Source: Rhodoferax sediminis
GTDB taxonomy: Bacteria; Pseudomonadota; Gammaproteobacteria; Burkholderiales; Burkholderiaceae_C
Reading direction: 5' to 3'
NCBI RefSeq assembly: GCF_006970865.1
Contig: NZ_CP035503.1
Location: forward strand, 2,865,001-2,929,000
Length of the DNA stretch: 64,000 bases
The notes under the pieces are model-generated. The model searched no databases. It was not told the origin of the DNA and saw only the letters and a program-made list of their open reading frames with translations. Made by a program: the position numbers and the translations under genes. Shown here piece after piece: positions 52,614 to 63,817 of this stretch (positions are counted from its first letter, which is position 1; every line of letters starts with the position of its first letter).

Positions 52614-54101
52614 TCAGGTTCCCAGGGTCGCCACGATGGCCTGCGCGCACAGCGTCATCAAGCCACCCGGCAATACACCGAGAATCAGCACCAGCGCACC
52701 GTTGAGCGACAGCACAACGCGCACATCGACCGGCGCCGAGATCGTGGCGGCTGTGATGGGGGGATCAAAATACATGACCTTGATCACGCGCAGGTAAAAG
52801 AACGCACCAATCAGCGACATGATCACGGCAAACACCGCCAGTGCAATATACGACGGCAGCCCTGACGAGATCAGCGCCTGCAACACCGACAGTTTGGCGT
52901 AAAAGCCCATGAGCGGCGGGATGCCGGCAAACGAGAACATCGACACCGCCATGACCCCTGCATACAGCGGGCTCACCTGGTTCAGGCCGGCCAGGTCGGA
53001 AATCTCTTCGCTCTCGAACCCCTCACGCGCGAGCAGCAGGATGATGCCGAAAGCCGACAGCGTGGTCAGCACATAGGTCAGCGCGTAAAACATCGCCGAG
53101 CTGTACGCATTGGCGGCGGACAGCGTGTTGCCGTTGACCACTCCCGACATCAGGCCGAGCAGCACAAAACCCATTTGCGAGATGGTGGAGTAGCCGAGCA
53201 TGCGCTTGAAATTGGTTTGCGAGATCGCCACCACATTGCCGATCAGCAACGAGCCGATCGCCAGGATCGCCAGCATCTGCTGCCAGTCGACCGCCAGCGG
53301 CAGCAGGCCTTCCACCAGCAGGCGAATGCAGATGGCAAACGCCGACAGCTTGGGCGCGCCGGCAATGATCAGGCTCACCACGGTGGGCGCGCCTTCATAG
53401 ATGTCCGGCACCCACATGTGGAACGGCACGGCGCCGAGCTTGAAGCCGAGACCGGTCACGATGAAGACCACGCCAAACACCAGGACCTGGTGCTTGAGAT
53501 GGCCCGAATTGACCGCCTTGAACACTTCGCTGATGTCCAGCGAGCCGGTGGCGCCATAAATCATCGACAGGCCGTACAGCAAAAAGCCGCTGGCCAGCGC
53601 GCCGAGAACGAAATACTTGATCGCCGCTTCGGTGGCCACCACGTGGTCGCGCCGCAACGCCACCAGCGCATAGCTGGTCAGCGTGAGCAGCTCCAGGCCC
53701 AGGTAGATCACCAGGAAGTTGTTGCCCGAAATCATGATCGACATGCCGAGCACAGAGAACATGCTCAGCGTGAACAACTCCCCGCCGCGCATCATGCCGC
53801 GATCGGCGCCGTAGGGGCGGCCGTACACCAGCGTGGCCATCATCGCGACGCTGACGAAACAGGCGAGCCAGTTCCCCATCGGGTCGCTGACCACCATGTT
53901 GCCAAAGCCATAAAGGGTGTTGCCGCCGCTGGCATACAGGCCCTCCAGCAAGGCCACCACGCCCAGCGCCAGCAGGGTCAGCACGTAGGTGGCGGTGCGG
54001 CGCGCGCTGGTCACGGCCAGATCCACCAGCGCAATCACGCAGGCCATGATCAGGAGCACGATTTCGGGGTAAACCGAGATCCAACTGAGTTTGTCAATCA
54101 T
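52614..54101 (-). CDS. nuoN: NADH-quinone oxidoreductase subunit N
   Basis: A 495-residue, 14-TM antiporter-like subunit: ELLTLTSYALVALRRDH, HMWVPDIYEGAPTVVSLIIAGAPKLSAF and the discontinuous TM helix with GYSTISQMGFVLLGL. It forms part of the proton-pumping arm of complex I. Confidence 0.97.
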   Translation of the reverse strand: MIDKLSWISVYPEIVLLIMACVIALVDLAVTSARRTATYVLTLLALGVVALLEGLYASGGNTLYGFGNMVVSDPMGNWLACFVSVAMMATLVYGRPYGADRGMMRGGELFTLSMFSVLGMSIMISGNNFLVIYLGLELLTLTSYALVALRRDHVVATEAAIKYFVLGALASGFLLYGLSMIYGATGSLDISEVFKAVNSGHLKHQVLVFGVVFIVTGLGFKLGAVPFHMWVPDIYEGAPTVVSLIIAGAPKLSAFAICIRLLVEGLLPLAVDWQQMLAILAIGSLLIGNVVAISQTNFKRMLGYSTISQMGFVLLGLMSGVVNGNTLSAANAYSSAMFYALTYVLTTLSAFGIILLLAREGFESEEISDLAGLNQVSPLYAGVMAVSMFSFAGIPPLMGFYAKLSVLQALISSGLPSYIALAVFAVIMSLIGAFFYLRVIKVMYFDPPITAATISAPVDVRVVLSLNGALVLILGVLPGGLMTLCAQAIVATLGT

Positions 54102-54125
54102 CTTCTAGTTCTCAATTCAACGGGA

Positions 54126-55601
54126 TCAATTCAGCTTGGACGTCGCCAGGTGCTTGAGCAAGTCCACCACGGAGGCATTCATGACATCGGTCATGGGTTT
54201 CGGATAAATACCCATGTAGAGCACGGCGATGGCCAGTAGCGCCAGCATCAAGAACTCGCGGCTGTTGATGTCCAGCATGGCCTTGACGTGGTCATTGGCG
54301 ACAGGCCCCAGGTAGACCCGCTTGTACATCCACAAGGTGTAGGCCGCGCCCCAGATCAGCGCCGACGCCGCCGCCAGACCGACCCAGAAGTTGAATTTGA
54401 CGCCGCCCAGAATCACCATCCATTCACCCACAAAACCCGAGGTGCCCGGCAGGCCGCAGTTGGCCATGGCAAAGACCAGGGCAAAGGCGGCAAATTTGGG
54501 CATCACATTGATGACCCCGCCATAGCTGGCGATCTGGCGCGAATGCACCCGGTCGTAGAGCACGCCAATGCACAGGAACATGGCCGCCGACACAAGGCCG
54601 TGGGAAAGCATCTGCACGATGCCGCCCGCGGCACCGAGCTCGTTGAAGATGAAGAAGCCCAGCGTCACAAATCCCATATGGGCCACGGACGAATAAGCCA
54701 CGAGCCTTTTCATGTCGGGCTGTACCAGCGCCACGACACCCACATAGATGACGGCAACCAGCGACAGCGTGATCATCAGCCAGGCCCACTCATGCGCGGC
54801 GTCGGGCGCGATCGGCATGGCGAAGCGCACGAAGCCGTAAGCCCCGAGCTTGAGCATGATGGCCGCCAGGATGGCGGAGCCTCCCGTCGGCGCTTCGACG
54901 TGCACATCGGGCAGCCAGGTGTGCACCGGCCACATCGGGATCTTGACGGCGAAGGCCGCGAAGAAGGCGAAAAACAGGAACGTCTGCGCGGTACTGCCCA
55001 GCGGCAAGGTATACCAGACCGCCAGGTCGAAGCTGCCCCCCGACTTGGTGTACAGGTAGATCATGGCGATCAGCATCAACAGCGAGCCGAGCAGCGTGTA
55101 GAGGAAGAACTTGAAGGCCGCGTAGATCTTGTTGGGCCCGCCCCAGACACCGATGATCAGGTACATCGGGATCAGTGTGGCCTCGAAGAACACGTAGAAC
55201 AGCATGCCGTCGAGTGCGCAGAACACACCGATCATCAAGCCACTGAGAACCAGAAAGGCGGCCATGTACTGGTTCACCCGCTCGGTAATGGACTCCCAGC
55301 TGGCGATGATCACCACCAGCGTGATGAAGGCGGTGAGCAGGACGAACCACAGCGAGATGCCATCCACCCCCAGGTGGTAATTGATATTGAAGCGCGGCAT
55401 CCAGTTGCTCTTCTCGACAAACTGCATGGCCGAGGTGCCCAGCTTGAAGCCGCTGTACAACGGCAACGTGACCAGGAAACTGATGGTGGCGCCGATCAGC
55501 GCCACCCAGCGCACCACCCGGGCGTGCTCATCCCGACCAAACGCCAGCAAAACGACGCCGAAAAAAATCGGTATCCAGATGGCAAGGCTCAACAATCCCA
55601 T
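54126..55601 (-). CDS. nuoM: NADH-quinone oxidoreductase subunit M
   Basis: A 491-residue antiporter-like subunit with conserved FFEATLIPMYLIIGVWGG (catalytic Glu), HTWLPDVHVEAPTGGSAILA and AYSSVAHMGFVTLG. Proton-channel subunit in the membrane arm. Starts 13 bases after nuoL's stop. Confidence 0.97.
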   Translation of the reverse strand: MGLLSLAIWIPIFFGVVLLAFGRDEHARVVRWVALIGATISFLVTLPLYSGFKLGTSAMQFVEKSNWMPRFNINYHLGVDGISLWFVLLTAFITLVVIIASWESITERVNQYMAAFLVLSGLMIGVFCALDGMLFYVFFEATLIPMYLIIGVWGGPNKIYAAFKFFLYTLLGSLLMLIAMIYLYTKSGGSFDLAVWYTLPLGSTAQTFLFFAFFAAFAVKIPMWPVHTWLPDVHVEAPTGGSAILAAIMLKLGAYGFVRFAMPIAPDAAHEWAWLMITLSLVAVIYVGVVALVQPDMKRLVAYSSVAHMGFVTLGFFIFNELGAAGGIVQMLSHGLVSAAMFLCIGVLYDRVHSRQIASYGGVINVMPKFAAFALVFAMANCGLPGTSGFVGEWMVILGGVKFNFWVGLAAASALIWGAAYTLWMYKRVYLGPVANDHVKAMLDINSREFLMLALLAIAVLYMGIYPKPMTDVMNASVVDLLKHLATSKLN

Positions 55602-55614
55602 TTTTATTATTTCC

Positions 55615-57630
55615 TTATTTGAGCCAGACGAAATAGGTCATCAACACGAACACGCCCACGATCATGGCCAGCGCGTAGTGGTAGAGGTAGCCGGACTGCA
55701 TCCAGCGCACCACGCCCGAAACCCTGCGCACCACTTTCCAGGAGCCGTTGACCACCAGGCCATCGATCAGGCCAAGGTCGCCCCCTTTCCACAAACCGGT
55801 GCCGATGATGCGCACGCCGCGCGTGAGCACGTTTTCGTTGAACCAGTCCAGGTAGTACTTGTTGTCGAGCAAGGTGTATAGAGGCTGGAATTTGCGCTGG
55901 ATGGCGGCCGGCAGCGCCGGGTTGACCAGGTACATGTAGTAGGACAAGACGACCCCTGCCAGCGCCAGCCAGAATGGCGCCGACATAAAGGCATGCAGAC
56001 CCATTTGTAGCGGGCCATGGAATTCTTGGGCCAGCTCCTTCATGGCTGGGTGTCTGGCAAGGTCCACAAAGATGGAATCCTTGAAAAACGGTCCATACAG
56101 CATGGGCTCGATGGTCATGAAACCAATCACCACCGACGGAATCGCCAGCAGGATCAGCGGGACGGTGATCACCCAGGGAGACTCATGGGGTGTCTGATGA
56201 CCATGGTGATTGTCGTGGTGGGCGTCATGGTGCGCATCGGGATTCTGATCAAACCGCTCCTTGCCGTGGAACACCAGGAAGTACAGGCGAAATGAGTAGA
56301 AGGCCGTGATGAACACGCCCGCCAGCAACGCAAACGAAGCGAAGCCGGCGCCCGCCAGGTGGCTCGCGTGCACAACTTCAATGATGCTGTCCTTCGAATA
56401 GAACCCCGAGAAGAATGGCGTAGCAATCAGCGCCAGCGAACCCACCAGAAAAGTGATACAGGTGATGGGCATGTACTTGCGCAAACCGCCCATCCAGCGG
56501 ATGTCCTGGTTGTGATGCACCGCGAGAATGACCGAACCGGCACCGAGGAACAACAGCGCCTTGAAGAACGCGTGCGTCATCAAGTGAAATACACCTACCG
56601 AATAGGCCGAGGCGCCGAGCGCGACCGTCATGTAGCCGAGCTGGGACAGCGTGGAATAGGCGATCACCCGTTTGATGTCGTTCTGGATGATGCCCAAAAT
56701 ACCCATGAACAGGGCCGTGATGGCGCCGATGACCATGACGAAGCTCAGGGCCGCGTCGCTGAGCTCGAACAGCGGCGACATGCGCGCCACCATGAAGATG
56801 CCGGCCGTCACCATGGTTGCCGCGTGGATCAGCGCGGAGATGGGGGTGGGACCCTCCATCGAATCAGGCAGCCAGACATGCAGCGGAAACTGCGCGCTCT
56901 TGCCCATGGCGCCAATGAACAGGCAAATGCAGATCACCGTGATCAGCATCCATCCGGTGCCCGGAAAGGAAAGCTGAGCCAGCGCAGGGGCCTTGGCAAA
57001 TATCTCGGCATAGTCCAGTGTGCCGGCGTAGGCCGCAACCAGGCCGATCCCGAGGATGAAACCGAAGTCGCCGACCCTGTTCACCATGAAGGCTTTCAGG
57101 CTCGCAAAAATGGCGGTCGGCCGGGTATACCAGAAACCGATCAGCAGATAGGACACCAGACCCACCGCCTCCCAGCCAAAAAACAGCTGCAGCATGTTGT
57201 TGCTCATTGCCAGCATCAACATCGAGAAGGTGAACAGCGCGATGTAGGAGAAGAAGCGGTCGTAGCCTTCGTCATCGTCCATGTAGCCGATGGTGTAGAT
57301 GTGCACCATCAGCGACACGAAGGTCACCACGCACATCATCATCGCGCTCAAGCCATCGACCAGGAAGCCGATTTCCATCTTGAGACCGCCGACCACCATC
57401 CATGTGTAAATGGTTTCGTTGAAACGCGCACCATCGGCAACCACGCTGTAGAGCGTCATCGCCGAAATGATGAAGGCCACCAGCACACCCAGAATGGTGA
57501 AGCTGTGGCTGAGCCGGCGGCCGATCAGATTGCCGCCAAACTTGGTGCCGAAAATGCCGGCCAGCAAGGCGCCGGCCAGAGGTGCCAGCGGTACCGCCAG
57601 CAGAGTTGAAGCCGAGAGGGTTTGACTCAT
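55615..57630 (-). CDS. nuoL: NADH-quinone oxidoreductase subunit L
   Basis: A 671-residue distal antiporter-like subunit. QFPLHVWLPDSMEGPTPISALIHAATMV and YSTLSQLGYMTVALG are diagnostic, and the C-terminal ~130 residues include the long lateral helix that spans the membrane arm. A His-rich loop HHDAHHDNHHGHQ lies near residue 490. Confidence 0.97.
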   Translation of the reverse strand: MSQTLSASTLLAVPLAPLAGALLAGIFGTKFGGNLIGRRLSHSFTILGVLVAFIISAMTLYSVVADGARFNETIYTWMVVGGLKMEIGFLVDGLSAMMMCVVTFVSLMVHIYTIGYMDDDEGYDRFFSYIALFTFSMLMLAMSNNMLQLFFGWEAVGLVSYLLIGFWYTRPTAIFASLKAFMVNRVGDFGFILGIGLVAAYAGTLDYAEIFAKAPALAQLSFPGTGWMLITVICICLFIGAMGKSAQFPLHVWLPDSMEGPTPISALIHAATMVTAGIFMVARMSPLFELSDAALSFVMVIGAITALFMGILGIIQNDIKRVIAYSTLSQLGYMTVALGASAYSVGVFHLMTHAFFKALLFLGAGSVILAVHHNQDIRWMGGLRKYMPITCITFLVGSLALIATPFFSGFYSKDSIIEVVHASHLAGAGFASFALLAGVFITAFYSFRLYFLVFHGKERFDQNPDAHHDAHHDNHHGHQTPHESPWVITVPLILLAIPSVVIGFMTIEPMLYGPFFKDSIFVDLARHPAMKELAQEFHGPLQMGLHAFMSAPFWLALAGVVLSYYMYLVNPALPAAIQRKFQPLYTLLDNKYYLDWFNENVLTRGVRIIGTGLWKGGDLGLIDGLVVNGSWKVVRRVSGVVRWMQSGYLYHYALAMIVGVFVLMTYFVWLK

Positions 57631-57658
57631 ATTCTTTGAATTTGATGAACCTTGGGGC

Positions 57659-57967
57659 TCAGCCCTTGAGCAGATTGAGTTCGTCCACCCGGATGCTGGA
57701 CTTGTTGCGGAACACCAGCACCAGAATCGCCAGGCCGATGGCCGATTCGGCGGCGGCCACCGTGAGAATGAAGAACACGAAAACCTGCCCCGCCATATCG
57801 CCCAGGTAGTAGGAGAAGGCCACGAAGTTCATGTTGACCGCGAGCAGCATCAACTCGATCGCCATCAGCAGAATGATCAGGTTCTTCCGGTTCAAAAAGA
57901 TCCCGATGATGGAGAGCGCAAACAGCATCGCGCCCAGCGATAGAAAATGCCCAAGGGTCAAGGTCAT
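57659..57967 (-). CDS. nuoK: NADH-quinone oxidoreductase subunit K
   Basis: A 102-residue, three-TM subunit: [21 protein letters not shown] and [17 protein letters not shown] with the conserved membrane Glu. Start overlaps the nuoJ stop by four bases. Confidence 0.96.
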   Translation of the reverse strand: MTLTLGHFLSLGAMLFALSIIGIFLNRKNLIILLMAIELMLLAVNMNFVAFSYYLGDMAGQVFVFFILTVAAAESAIGLAILVLVFRNKSSIRVDELNLLKG

Positions 57968-58635
57968 GCTTTTTTCTCCGTATCGGCAGGCGCGGCGGCA
58001 TCCGCGCCTTGTTCGACCGCAATGGCCGGTTGGGTCGCCGTCATCTTGAGCACCTGCACCCGGTCACGCGCCTGCACGCGTATCTGCTCGGATGAACTGA
58101 TGGCCTTGCTGTCCTTGCGCTCGCGCAGCGTCAGCGCAATCGCCGCGATGATGGCCACCAGCAAAAGGACGGAGGCAATCTCCAGCGGGTACAGGTACTG
58201 CGTGTACAGCAGCGTGCCCAGTTCCCGTGTATTGGAAAACTGGCCGGGGGCTTGCCCCAGCACCACGGTGACCCGGGGCGGCTCACCGCCGCCGAATCCG
58301 CCCATCAGGACGGCCGCCATCTCCAGCGCAATCAGCGCGCCGACCGTCGCCGCCAGAGGAAAGTGGCGCCAGAATCCCTGGCGAATGCTGTCCAGGTTGA
58401 TGTCCAGCATCATCACGACAAACAGGAACAGCACCATCACCGCGCCGACATACACCAGCACCAGCACGATGGCGAGGAACTCTGCCTTGAGCAGCATCCA
58501 GACCATGGCGGCCTGGAAAAAGGCCAGCACCAGGAACAGCGCCGCATGGACCGGATTGCGGGCCGTGATCACCCGGAACGCGGCGAACAGCAACACCGCC
58601 GAAAAAATATAAAACAGGCCGGCTTTCACATCCAT
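57964..58635 (-). CDS. nuoJ: NADH-quinone oxidoreductase subunit J
   Basis: A 223-residue, five-TM subunit: [23 protein letters not shown] and [18 protein letters not shown], which holds the conserved pi-bulge region. ATG 58635 (MDVKAGLFY) is used in place of an upstream non-conserved extension. The C-terminal ~45 residues are polar and variable. Confidence 0.96.
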   Translation of the reverse strand: MDVKAGLFYIFSAVLLFAAFRVITARNPVHAALFLVLAFFQAAMVWMLLKAEFLAIVLVLVYVGAVMVLFLFVVMMLDINLDSIRQGFWRHFPLAATVGALIALEMAAVLMGGFGGGEPPRVTVVLGQAPGQFSNTRELGTLLYTQYLYPLEIASVLLLVAIIAAIALTLRERKDSKAISSSEQIRVQARDRVQVLKMTATQPAIAVEQGADAAAPADTEKKA

Positions 58636-58660
58636 ATCGAAGCTTCTTTCAGGCAATCGG

Positions 58661-59182
58661 TCAGCGGTACTTGGCGTCTGCCGCGCGGTTGGCCGCAATT
58701 TCGGCTTCATAGCGGTCGCCCACAGCCAGCAGCATGTCCTTGGTGAAGTACAGGTCTCCGCGCTTCTCGCCGTGGTATTCAAAAATATGGGTTTCGACGA
58801 TCGAGTCCACAGGACAGCTTTCCTCGCAAAACCCGCAAAAAATGCACTTGGTCAGATCGATGTCATAACGGGTCGTGCGCCGCGAACCATCGTCGCGCAA
58901 CTCCGACTCGATGGTGATGGCCACGGCGGGGCACACGGCTTCGCACAGTTTGCAGGCAATGCAGCGCTCTTCCCCGTTTTCATAGCGGCGCAGCGCGTGC
59001 AGCCCCCGAAAGCGCGGACTGGCCGGGGTCTTCTCCTCGGGGAACTGCACCGTGATCTTGCGCTTGAACATGTATTTGCCGGTCACCGCCAGGCCCTTGA
59101 ACAGTTCAATCAGCATGAAGCTCGACAGGAAGTCGCGCAGCGAAAAAGTCGATTCAGAAGGGGGGGACGTCAATGTAGTCAT
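58661..59182 (-). CDS. nuoI: NADH-quinone oxidoreductase subunit I
   Basis: A 173-residue ferredoxin-like subunit with two 4Fe-4S motifs: [12 protein letters not shown] and [12 protein letters not shown], holding clusters N6a and N6b, which pass electrons toward the quinone. An amphipathic N-terminus anchors it near NuoH. Confidence 0.97.
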   Translation of the reverse strand: MTTLTSPPSESTFSLRDFLSSFMLIELFKGLAVTGKYMFKRKITVQFPEEKTPASPRFRGLHALRRYENGEERCIACKLCEAVCPAVAITIESELRDDGSRRTTRYDIDLTKCIFCGFCEESCPVDSIVETHIFEYHGEKRGDLYFTKDMLLAVGDRYEAEIAANRAADAKYR

Positions 59183-59194
59183 ATCGGCTCCGGC

Positions 59195-60277
59195 TTATTT
59201 CCAGATATTCCAGGAGGTCTGCATCCAGGCCCCGACAACCACCAGCCACACGAGGGTGACCGGGATGAAGATCTTCCAGCCCAGCCGCATGATCTGGTCA
59301 TAGCGAAAGCGCGGGAAGGTGGCACGCACCCACAGGAACATGGTGGTGACGATGAAGGTCTTGAGCCCCAGCCAGATCCAGCCCGGAATCCAGTTGAACA
59401 CCGCGCTGTCGATCGGCGACATCCAGCCGCCCAGGAACATGACCGTGCACAGGATGCCAATCAGGATCATGTTGGCGTATTCGGCCAGGAAGAACATGGC
59501 AAATGCCATGCCCGAGTACTCGACCATGTGGCCGGCCACAATTTCGGACTCACCCTCCACCACGTCGAACGGGTGCCGGTTGGTTTCGGCCAGGCCGGCG
59601 ACAAAATAGACCACGAACACCGGCAGCAACGGCAGCCAGTTCCACGACAGGAAATTCAGCCCCATGTTGGCGAAGTGGCCTTTGCCCTGTCCCATGACGA
59701 TGTCGGTCATGTTCATCGACCCGGAGACCATCAGCACCACCACAAAGCAAAAGCCCATGGCAATCTCGTAGCTGACCATTTGGGCCGAGGCGCGCATGGC
59801 GCCTATGAATGCATATTTGGAGTTCGACGCCCAGCCCGCGATGATCACGCCGTACACCTCCAGCGAGGTGATCGCCATCAGGAACAGCAGGCCGGCGTTC
59901 ACGTTGGCGAGTGCCACTTCCGGGCCGAACGGAATGACCACCCAGGCCGCCAGCGCCGGCATGATGGTCATGATGGGGCCGAGCACGAACAGGCCCTTGC
60001 TAGCCGCGGCCGGCATGATGATTTCCTTGGTCAGCAGCTTGAGGGCGTCGGCAATCGGGGTGAGCAAACCCGAGGGGCCGACCCGGTTCGGGCCGAGCCG
60101 TATCTGGGTGAAGCCAATCGCCTTGCGCTCCCAGAGCGTGAGGTAGGCCACGCACCCCATCAGGGGCACCAGCACGACCACGATCTTGATCAGGGCCCAG
60201 ATCACGGGCCAGACCACTGCGGTCCACCAGGTGGCGCCGGCAAGACCGAGTCCCGCGCTGTAGAACGCTTCAATCAT
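59195..60277 (-). CDS. nuoH: NADH-quinone oxidoreductase subunit H
   Basis: A 360-residue, eight-TM subunit next to the quinone cavity: [36 protein letters not shown] (split in several motifs), [18 protein letters not shown] and the late [15 protein letters not shown]. Start overlaps the nuoG stop by four bases. Confidence 0.97.
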   Translation of the reverse strand: MIEAFYSAGLGLAGATWWTAVVWPVIWALIKIVVVLVPLMGCVAYLTLWERKAIGFTQIRLGPNRVGPSGLLTPIADALKLLTKEIIMPAAASKGLFVLGPIMTIMPALAAWVVIPFGPEVALANVNAGLLFLMAITSLEVYGVIIAGWASNSKYAFIGAMRASAQMVSYEIAMGFCFVVVLMVSGSMNMTDIVMGQGKGHFANMGLNFLSWNWLPLLPVFVVYFVAGLAETNRHPFDVVEGESEIVAGHMVEYSGMAFAMFFLAEYANMILIGILCTVMFLGGWMSPIDSAVFNWIPGWIWLGLKTFIVTTMFLWVRATFPRFRYDQIMRLGWKIFIPVTLVWLVVVGAWMQTSWNIWK

Positions 60278-62439
60278 GCTGCCGCCCCTTTCAGGTTTGC
60301 TGCATTCCTTGCGTCTGCCGTCATTTGCAGCGAAGACGCGCGCCGCACCAGGCCATCGAGCTGATAGATGCTGGCCACGGCGGGCACCGCCGGACCGCTC
60401 TCAGCCAGATCAATGCCCGCACTCGTGGCGTTGCTCAATTTCCCGGAGGGCACATGGGTCGCACCGGCGTGCTGCGCGCCGCGCATGTGATCGAGCACAT
60501 CCTGCGACGACTCAAACTCGAATCCCGGCAGGTCGAGCAGATTGGCCAGCACGCGCAACACCTTCCAGGCGGGCCGGGTTTCACCCAGGGGTTTGACAAC
60601 CGCGTGGAACCCCTGCACGCGACCTTCGGCATTGACGAAGGTGCCGGGCGTCTCGGTGAATGGCGCGATCGGCAGCAGCACGTCGCTGAAATCCAGATTG
60701 GCCTTGAACGGGCTCAGCGTCACGACCATGTCGGCCTGGCCCAGGGCCGCCTTGGCCGAGGCGCCGGCCGCCGAATCGAATTCGGGTTCGTTGTTCAGCA
60801 GCAGGACCGCCTTCAAGCCCCCCGCGAGCATCTGGCCCGCGTTCAGACCGCCCGGCGCCGCATCGCCGCGCGGAAACGCGCCCACCAGTTGCGCCCCCAC
60901 GGTATTGGCCGCTTCGGTCAGATAGCCCACCGTGGCACCGGTCTGCGCGCCGATCCAGTTGGCCAGTGCCAGCAGGCTGGAGGCCCGGGCGTGATGCGCC
61001 GCCGCATTGCCCAGCAAGATGGCCTTGCGCTCGCCACCCAGCAGCGATCGGGCGATGGCCTTGGCCGCATCGGTGGCGTTGCCCGCAGCAGGTGCTGCAA
61101 CGCCCTTTTCTGCCGCCAGCGCGACCGCCACATCGGCCAGTGCTTGCGCCCAGCCACCCGGCGCGGTCAACAGCGCGTTGGCGACCGGCATGGCCCAGGC
61201 GTCGGGGGACGCCAGTTCGACTACAGAATTAATAGCGCTCACCGCACAGCCGGCGCGGGCCGACTGCCGAATTCGTTGTGCAAACAGCGGATGGTCCTTG
61301 CGCAGGTTCGAGCCCACCACCAGCACGCGCTGCAGTTGCGAGAGAGAAGCAATCGAGGTGCCCAGATACCGCACGCCCTCGAACGCCGGGAATTCGGCAT
61401 GGCGCAAACGGGTATCGATGTTGTCGCTGCCCAGGGCGCGCATCAGCGCCGCCGCCAGATACAGCTCCTCGAGCGTGCTGTGCGGGCTGGCCAGCGTGCC
61501 GATGCTTTGCGGCCCGTGCCCGGCCTTGATCTGCTTGAGACCATTGGCCACGTATTCCAGCGCCGTCTGCCAATCCACGGCCTTCCACTCACCGCCCTGC
61601 TTGAGCATGGGACTGGTGAGCCGCTCGTCGCTGTTCAAGGCCTCGTACGAGAAACGGTCGCGGTCGGCAATCCAGCACTCGTTGACCTCTTCGTTCTCCA
61701 GCGGCACGACGCGCAGCACCTTGTTGTTCTTGACCTGAACGACCAGGTTGGCACCGGTGGCGTCGTGCGGGCTGATCGATTTGCGGCGCGACAACTCCCA
61801 GGTGCGGGCGCTGTAGCGGAACGGCTTGCTGGTGAGCGCACCCACCGGGCAGATGTCGATCATGTTGCCCGACAGCTCGGAGTCGATGGTGCCACCGGCC
61901 ACCGTGGTGATCTCGGCATGTTCGCCGCGGTGGATCATGCCCAGCTCCATCACGCCGGCCACTTCCTGGCCAAAGCGGATGCAGCGGGTGCAGTGGATGC
62001 AGCGCGTCATCTCTTCCATGGAGATCAGCGGACCCACCTCCTTGCGGAACACCACGCGCTTTTCTTCTTCGTAGCGCGAGGTCGAGGCGCCGTAGCCGAC
62101 CGCCAGGTCCTGCAGCAGGCATTCGCCGCCCTGGTCGCAGATCGGACAGTCCAGCGGGTGGTTGATGAGCAGGAACTCCATCACCGACTTCTGCGCCTTG
62201 ATGGCCTTGTCGCTCTTGGTGCGCACGATCATGCCCTGCGACACCGGCGTGGCACAGGCCGGCATGGGCTTGGGCATCTTCTCCACATCGACCAGGCACA
62301 TGCGGCAATTGGCGGCAATGCTGAGTTTCTTGTGGTAGCAGAAATGCGGAATGTAGGTGCCGACCTTGTCGGCGGCATGCATCACCATGCTGCCCTCGGC
62401 AACCTCTACTTTTTTTCCGTCGAGTTCAATTTCAATCAT
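60274..62439 (-). CDS. nuoG: NADH-quinone oxidoreductase subunit G
   Basis: A 721-residue iron-sulfur subunit. The N-terminal [2Fe-2S] site has [15 protein letters not shown]; 4Fe-4S sites are [14 protein letters not shown] and [10 protein letters not shown], followed by the molybdopterin-oxidoreductase-like domain. A short segment near residues 400-410 ([13 protein letters not shown]) is encoded by TAATAGCGCT-containing DNA that resembles a partial dispersed repeat. Confidence 0.97.
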   Translation of the reverse strand: MIEIELDGKKVEVAEGSMVMHAADKVGTYIPHFCYHKKLSIAANCRMCLVDVEKMPKPMPACATPVSQGMIVRTKSDKAIKAQKSVMEFLLINHPLDCPICDQGGECLLQDLAVGYGASTSRYEEEKRVVFRKEVGPLISMEEMTRCIHCTRCIRFGQEVAGVMELGMIHRGEHAEITTVAGGTIDSELSGNMIDICPVGALTSKPFRYSARTWELSRRKSISPHDATGANLVVQVKNNKVLRVVPLENEEVNECWIADRDRFSYEALNSDERLTSPMLKQGGEWKAVDWQTALEYVANGLKQIKAGHGPQSIGTLASPHSTLEELYLAAALMRALGSDNIDTRLRHAEFPAFEGVRYLGTSIASLSQLQRVLVVGSNLRKDHPLFAQRIRQSARAGCAVSAINSVVELASPDAWAMPVANALLTAPGGWAQALADVAVALAAEKGVAAPAAGNATDAAKAIARSLLGGERKAILLGNAAAHHARASSLLALANWIGAQTGATVGYLTEAANTVGAQLVGAFPRGDAAPGGLNAGQMLAGGLKAVLLLNNEPEFDSAAGASAKAALGQADMVVTLSPFKANLDFSDVLLPIAPFTETPGTFVNAEGRVQGFHAVVKPLGETRPAWKVLRVLANLLDLPGFEFESSQDVLDHMRGAQHAGATHVPSGKLSNATSAGIDLAESGPAVPAVASIYQLDGLVRRASSLQMTADARNAANLKGAAA

Positions 62440-62452
62440 GGGGGCTGCTCGC

Positions 62453-63817
62453 TCAGACGTACTCGGGGACCGGGCAGGTCTTGTGCTCTATGTGGTATTC
62501 GAATTCGGGACGGAAATGCTTGATCATGGCGCGCACCGGCATGGCCGCGGCATCGCCCAGCGCACAAATCGTTCGCCCCATGATGCCGTCGGCCACCGAG
62601 TCCAGCACATCCAGGTCGGCCTGGCGCCCCTGGCCGTTCTCGATGCGGTTCACCATGCGCCAGAGCCAGCCCGTACCTTCGCGGCAGGGCGTGCACTGGC
62701 CGCAGGACTCGTGCATGTAGAAGTAGCTCAGCCGGCGCAGCGAGCGCACCATGCAGCGCGAGTCGTCCAGCACGATCACGGCGCCCGAGCCGAGCATGGA
62801 GCCGGCCTTGGCGATCGAGTCGTAGTCCATGGTGCAGTTCATCATGATGGAGGCCGGCAGCACCGGCGCCGACGAGCCGCCCGGAATCACGGCCTTGAGC
62901 TGGCGCCCCGCGCGCACCCCGCCCGCCAATTCGAGCAGTTTGGCGAACGGCGTTCCCATCGGGATTTCATAGTTGCCGGGCCGCTGCACGTCGCCGCTGA
63001 CCGAATAGATCTTGGTGCCCCCATTGTTCGGCTTGCCGCACGCCAGGTACGCCTGCGCGCCATTGCGGATGATCCAGGGCACGGCCGCGAAGGTTTCGGT
63101 GTTGTTGATGGTGGTGGGCTTGCCGTACACGCCGAAGCTGGCCGGGAACGGCGGCTTGAAGCGGGGCTGGCCCTTCTTGCCTTCCAGCGATTCCAGCAGG
63201 GCCGTTTCTTCGCCGCAGATGTAGGCGCCGAAACCATGGAATGCGTGCAACTGGAAGCTGAAGCCGCTGCCCAGAATGTGATCCCCCAGCAGGCCGGCGG
63301 CGCGCGCCTCTTCCAGCGCTTCCTCGAAGCGCTCGTAGGTCGCAAAGATCTCGCCGTGGATGTAGTTGAAGGCGACCGTGATGCCCATGGCGTAGGCGGC
63401 AATGGCCATGCCCTCGATCACGATGTGCGGGTTGTAGTGCAGGATGTCGCGGTCCTTGCAGGTGCCCGGCTCGCCCTCGTCGGAATTGCAGACCAGGTAC
63501 TTCTGGCCCGGAAACTGACGCGGCATGAAGCTCCACTTGAGCCCCGTCGGGAAACCCGCGCCGCCACGACCACGCAGCGCCGATTCCTTGACCGTGGCAA
63601 TCACCTGGTCCTGCGTCAGCCCGGCTTCATTACCGGCCACGCCGTCCTTGCCCAGAACCTTGCGCAGCGCCTGGTAGCCGCCGCGCGCCACATAGTCCTT
63701 GAGGCGCCAGTTGGAACCGTCCAGCCCTGCGTAAATTTGCGGCTCGATATGCCGGCCATGGAAACAGGTTTCAACGCCGGTGGCGGCGAATTGCGACAGG
63801 ATATTTTCTGGAGACAT
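62453..63817 (-). CDS. nuoF: NADH-quinone oxidoreductase subunit F
   Basis: A 454-residue NADH- and FMN-binding subunit: [45 protein letters not shown], and the 4Fe-4S motif [12 protein letters not shown]. It accepts hydride from NADH. ATG overlaps the nuoE stop (TAATG). Confidence 0.97.
   Translation of the reverse strand: MSPENILSQFAATGVETCFHGRHIEPQIYAGLDGSNWRLKDYVARGGYQALRKVLGKDGVAGNEAGLTQDQVIATVKESALRGRGGAGFPTGLKWSFMPRQFPGQKYLVCNSDEGEPGTCKDRDILHYNPHIVIEGMAIAAYAMGITVAFNYIHGEIFATYERFEEALEEARAAGLLGDHILGSGFSFQLHAFHGFGAYICGEETALLESLEGKKGQPRFKPPFPASFGVYGKPTTINNTETFAAVPWIIRNGAQAYLACGKPNNGGTKIYSVSGDVQRPGNYEIPMGTPFAKLLELAGGVRAGRQLKAVIPGGSSAPVLPASIMMNCTMDYDSIAKAGSMLGSGAVIVLDDSRCMVRSLRRLSYFYMHESCGQCTPCREGTGWLWRMVNRIENGQGRQADLDVLDSVADGIMGRTICALGDAAAMPVRAMIKHFRPEFEYHIEHKTCPVPEYV

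Noticed and set aside
61221..61260. Possible repeat copy inside nuoG
   Set aside because: CTACAGAATTAATAGCGCT resembles the head but the rest does not align, so it is mentioned only as a note on nuoG.
60325..62523. A 732-codon plus-strand open frame antisense to nuoG
   Set aside because: High GC third positions keep antisense frames open. The product is low-complexity Arg/Gly/His/Gln-rich without family motifs, and nuoG is complete on the other strand.
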